Origin: Castanea sativa
Lineage: Eukaryota; Streptophyta; Magnoliopsida; Fagales; Fagaceae
Direction: 5' to 3'
DNA: 64,000 nucleotides
NCBI RefSeq assembly: GCF_040712315.1
Contig: NC_134015.1
Location: forward strand, 55,343,464-55,407,463
Shown here: positions 61,201 through 64,000 of the stretch, piece by piece
Layout of the letters: every line of letters begins with the position of its first letter
Numbering within the stretch: position 1 is the first letter of the stretch
The notes under the pieces: model-generated
Told to the model about the DNA's origin: nothing
Databases searched by the model: none
Seen by the model: the letters and a program-made list of their open reading frames with translations, nothing else
Position numbers and translations under genes: made by a program

Positions 61201-62178
61201 AAGTGATATTATAGTTGCTACAACTTTTATTGCATAAACCGTATGAATTGATTTACTAATATACTTTTTTTATTTTATAATTCAATAATTACAATAATGA
61301 AAAAGTGAGATTCAAACCCGTTCTCATAAAGAAAAGTGCCAAGAAGCTACAGGCTCTTGGTGATACATCATTTTTTTAATACAAAATAAATAAATAAAAG
61401 TACTTTAGAAATTTATTTTGTGTTATTGATCTGGGCACCAATGAGTCCATTGTTAGTTTAATTTGTAAGCTTTTTACAGTATAATTGGTAATAATTTAGG
61501 CAGTTTTCAACACTAGCAGTTAACATCAGTATGGAAAGGCTTCCAAAAATAAAAATTTAATGAATAATTAAAAGCTTCAAAAACTTAATTACTACTTGCT
61601 CTGGCTCCTTTTGGTGTAGATGCAGCCACTGCAGCTGCTGAAGCAGCAACATCAGAAGCAAGACGAGTCATCTCCACAGACCTATCAAACCACCCTTGAG
61701 GATTCTCCACTTTAATCCTAAAAGCAATCAAAGCATCCATTTGTTTGTTCAACATAGCTGCTTCCTTCATCACCTCCTCCACTTTAGCCTTGTAAAACTT
61801 GTTCACTTTATTGAATTCATCGTCAAGCCTCCTAAAGTAAACAAATTCATATTCACCACCTTCATCGGAGGACATGAGAAACGTAGTTTGATAACTTTGT
61901 GAGCCACCATGGTTCACAGAATTGACAAGGATGGCTTGGCTTTCAATTTCATCAGAAGCGGATGATGGGCTTGTGGGGTTGTTGTATCTTTGTGTTAAGC
62001 CACTAAAAGCTCTGTAAAGTGCGAGCTTTCGTTTAAGGCCAGCTGGGGTTGCTGGTGGCTTGGTTCTTTGCTTGAAGCGTTGGATTTCTTTCAAAAGGGA
62101 TTTAAGTTGATTGTAATCCATGTATGCTTCTTGCCATTCAGGCACCATTTGTGCTGTGAATTCCTTCCCAAATTTCAT
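49299..62178 (-). CDS. PHO1-like: PHO1-family SPX-EXS phosphate exporter, copy C (intact exons, transposon-laden introns)
   Basis: Thirteen exons: 62178-61593, 61004-60650, 60564-60516, 52426-52355, 52225-52096, 51991-51871, 51613-51355, 51271-51167, 51066-51022, 50561-50412, 50118-49840, 49625-49489, 49398-49299. The sum is 2388 nt, 795 residues, with all joints GT-AG and no stop seen. Exon 1 differs from B at only a few residues of 195. Exon 2 is 12 nt longer, keeping DDKDDKENE as in A. Domains are as in B: SPX, four spans, EXS with [11 protein letters not shown] and [17 protein letters not shown], tail [11 protein letters not shown]. Intron 3 (52427-60515) holds a 7.9-kb copia element whose 3' LTR ends only 45 bp from the exon 3 donor. 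Intron 9 holds a 263-bp MITE. Coding capacity looks good; whether the 8-kb intron is spliced efficiently cannot be judged here. Confidence 0.93.
50709..50971. mobile_element. 263-bp MITE in intron 9 of PHO1 C
   Basis: The sister introns in A (near 16055) and B (near 38795) read TTATAGYATCATTC without interruption. In C the ATA is split and repeated (50706-50708 and 50972-50974) around a block starting TGGGTACGTTAGGATAG and ending GACGCAGATCC. The block contains repeated ACAGTGCGTG and GTACCGTGGGACCC motifs and an (AAAT)n tail segment (50923-50937). Its left end resembles a family common in Fagales as I recall; the right end seems truncated. Non-coding. Confidence 0.72.
52561..53878 (+). repeat. 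5' LTR of the copia element
   Basis: 1318 bp, starting TGTTAGGATGCGGTGCCC. The last two bases are TA where the 3' LTR has CA. It lacks three segments present in the 3' LTR (about 12, 37 and 35 bp). Confidence 0.9.
53881..53896 (+). promoter_or_regulatory. Primer-binding site (tRNA-iMet)
   Basis: TGGTATCAGAGCGGTC, two bases after the 5' LTR, complementary to the 3' end of initiator tRNA-Met. Confidence 0.88.
54196..54386. repeat. TCGATCGATCGA palindrome cluster in the copia leader
   Basis: At least five copies or variants of the palindrome TCGATCGATCGA occur at about 50-bp spacing (near 54199, 54249, 54301, 54351 and 54372). They are interleaved with GATCTGTCGAGGATCTATCGAG units. The tract is CpG- and GATC-rich within an otherwise AT-rich leader between the primer-binding site and gag. 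Function unknown. Confidence 0.8.
55091..55912 (+). pseudogene. copia gag with zinc knuckle
   Basis: ATG at 55091 ([21 protein letters not shown]), a TAG in place of a Trp codon at 55160-55162, then a long frame with the UBN2/gag core ([46 protein letters not shown]). A second stop (TAA) occurs at 55796. A CCHC knuckle [14 protein letters not shown] is at about 55843-55884. Confidence 0.85.
55913..57140 (+). pseudogene. copia protease and integrase
   Basis: The protease region reads [12 protein letters not shown] where the active site should be D-S/T-G, so the catalytic Gly is Ser. The GAG-pre-integrase ([27 protein letters not shown]) is cut by stops near 56402 and 56532. The integrase core follows with [28 protein letters not shown] and [18 protein letters not shown], giving the D-D-E set, then a TAG for Trp at 56957-56959. 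Confidence 0.85.
57141..59072 (+). pseudogene. copia reverse transcriptase and RNase H
   Basis: Frames with [34 protein letters not shown] and the catalytic [11 protein letters not shown] (57801-58211), then [18 protein letters not shown] and the RNase H block [20 protein letters not shown], followed by a segment around [19 protein letters not shown] and [16 protein letters not shown]. Breaks include TAG at 57780, TGA for Trp at 57795, TGA at about 58209, TAG for Trp at 58655 and 58742. A purine-rich tract AAGTGGGAGA precedes the 3' LTR. Confidence 0.87.
59073..60470 (+). repeat. 3' LTR of the copia element
   Basis: 1398 bp, starting TGTTAGGATGTGTGCCC and ending TTCCTTCA, followed by GAACC. 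It carries three short segments absent from the 5' LTR, near 59130, 59682-59718 and 60130-60165. Confidence 0.9.
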
Positions 62179-62268
62179 GGTTTTTTTAGCCTTTTATTGC
62201 AGCACCAAATTTAGCAATAGTGAGCTATAGTTTTCTTTAGGGAGTGTAAGAGAACACCTTTGATGTAA

Positions 62269-62375
<107 letters not shown>

Positions 62376-62452
62376 ACGCATGTTGAGGACAATCCTTGTA
62401 GGCTGTAGCTAGTTGATATATATTGAGTGCTCCCTCAGATATAACTCCCTCC

Positions 62453-62487
<35 letters not shown>

Positions 62488-64000
62488 TGTTGAGGACCAA
62501 AGTATTAGCTCATGTTTGTTCGTGGAAGATTCATGAATTCAAATGAACAGGTAGTTTACACGTGTTGGCTAGCTAGTTCTATTTCTTCATGGGGGAGAGA
62601 GGTAAATCCGTACCTGTATATACGGGCTTTTAACTAAAAAAATAAAAAAGTTAGTTACGTGACATAAATTTACAATTTTTATATGTAACACAAATATTTG
62701 TGATTCGTTATCTCCTGTTTATATAGGATTATTACTTAAGTCTTGTTTTTTAGATTTTTTTCTTAAAATTTTATCATGAGGTTGTTTAACTTAAAAAATA
62801 TATTTTCATTTATAAAAAAAAAGTCATATAACAAAATTTTAAGATAAGAACTTAAAGATTAATACCTAAATTGGAGTCTTTTTTATAAATTTCTTTGTAA
62901 TAGTAGAAATTTTGGAGTTAAAATGTCATTTTCTAGGTAAAGAAAATAGTATAGTAGACTATTTATAATGTGAACATAGAGAAAATGAAGAAGGATTAAA
63001 TGCTGCCACTTGACAGATTTTTTACATATCTAGCAAATTTTCTATTTATTTTCAAAGCCGCCTAACTTTTTTCTATTATTTTTCTCCCCTGTCAGAGTCG
63101 CCATGTTCTTTGACCATTCTTTGCAAATTTTCCAATGTCCAAGAAATAATAATTTATTTTTGTCATTTCCTGACTATATACATCTTGAGCATCAGCACCT
63201 ATCTTTTTGCAAAAGAATATCATTTCACGAGCATTTACATCCAAAATGTTAAAAAAAATATAGCATTTAGCATTTTAAAATACAATTTTATCTATTTTAA
63301 CATCAAATTTTATAATTCACTTATCAAAGGTTTTATATTTTTTACTAATCCATTAAAATGTGATTTTTTTTCTTTTTTTTTTTTAATTCTTTTTTATTCT
63401 CTGCATCTCTACCCGTCTCTCTTTCTCTATGTATCTCTTCTCCCAAACAAAAACACCCAAGCCACCACTCATGGCCACCGCCAGCAACTGCCATCATCAT
63501 AATACCCAAGCCACCACCACCATCGGAAACCCAACCCACTCCCACTGCCCACCGAAACCCATTGCAAAACACACCGAAATACATCGAAACCCACTGTGAA
63601 ACAAACTGAAACCCACTGCAAAACCCAACCCAACCCACTACCGCCAGCCACCACCGCCCACACCCACTGCCACAGCCATCGATACCCATTGCCAAACCCA
63701 CCGATACCTAGTCCACAAACCCAAAATCAAATCACAAGCTCAAACCCACTTTAAAATCAAACACAAATCCAAACTAAAATCCCTTCTTTTCAAACATTAA
63801 CAACCAAACCCAAATAAAAAATCTCATTTTACAATTCCCAAACCCGCTGATCAAATAGGGAGCCAAAAAGAAAGAAAGAAAAGGAAAATAGAAAGAGCTT
63901 GAGAGAAGAGAGAGTTCAACCTTGGGATTCCCACGGTGAAGCAACAACACCATTTTCTCTTCTTTCCATCACCATGTTCTTAAATTCCTCAATAGTAAAC
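62376..64000. other. Upstream region of PHO1 C
   Basis: The part from about 63146 matches 42365-43290 upstream of B, including the C-rich minisatellite (about 63460-63720). A ~690-bp part (62455-63145) is absent from B. Its start (TTCGTGGAAGATTCATG and GTGTTGGCTA) matches A's upstream region (about 26298-26360), so it is probably ancestral and was deleted in B. A second (AT)n run lies at 62456-62484. No gene seen. Confidence 0.6.

Overview
The window is AT-rich plant nuclear DNA from a eudicot, probably a woody one. Genes are split by GT-AG introns, intergenic DNA is full of MITEs, Helitron-like elements and LTR retrotransposons, and (AT)n microsatellites are common. One intronic MITE resembles a family I associate with oak-like (Fagales) genomes, so Fagales is a guess rather than a result.

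The backbone is a cluster of four PHO1-type genes, encoding SPX-EXS phosphate-export/signalling membrane proteins. Copy 1 (1-4698, + strand) is cut by the window edge and lacks its first exon. Copies A (14636-26127), B (37383-42146) and C (49299-62178) lie head-to-tail on the - strand. All share one 13-exon plan; nine internal exons (3-11) have the same lengths in every copy apart from the exon of A that carries an insertion. B is complete and reads as 791 codons. C reads as 795 codons with no lesion seen, but is stretched to 12.9 kb by a Ty1/copia element in intron 3 and a small MITE in intron 9. A is a pseudogene: a 6.7-kb Ty3/gypsy chromovirus-like element sits inside its exon 4 with a perfect 5-bp target duplication, and it also has five in-frame stops and two 1-nt frameshifts. 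The only other host gene is an intronless GCK-domain protein (8395-8961, + strand).

Layout: 1-4698 PHO1 copy 1; 4699-8394 intergenic, with a LINE-like relic and a 1.2-kb tandem duplication; 8395-8961 GCK gene; 8962-14635 intergenic, with a duplicated GCK tail, a SERK-like kinase relic and a 418-bp fold-back MITE; 14636-26127 pseudogene A with the gypsy element; 26128-37382 AT-rich intergenic, partly a second copy of the 9.7-14.3 kb block, then a fold-back element, a Harbinger-type MITE and Helitron-like elements; 37383-42146 PHO1 B; 42147-49298 intergenic, with a solo LTR, a Harbinger-type MITE and a Helitron-like insertion; 49299-62178 PHO1 C; 62179-64000 its upstream region, paralogous to that of B.

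Because the PHO1 units and their flanks are repeated, many insertions can be compared with an uninterrupted sister copy in the same window. These empty sites give exact ends and target duplications for the gypsy, copia, Helitron-like and MULE-type insertions and let events be ordered: one Harbinger-type MITE predates the B/C duplication, whereas the copia, intronic MITE and 836-bp Helitron-like insertions are specific to C. I did not find a new enzymatic or defence system. The interest lies in the contrasting fates of tandem transporter genes under transposon load.
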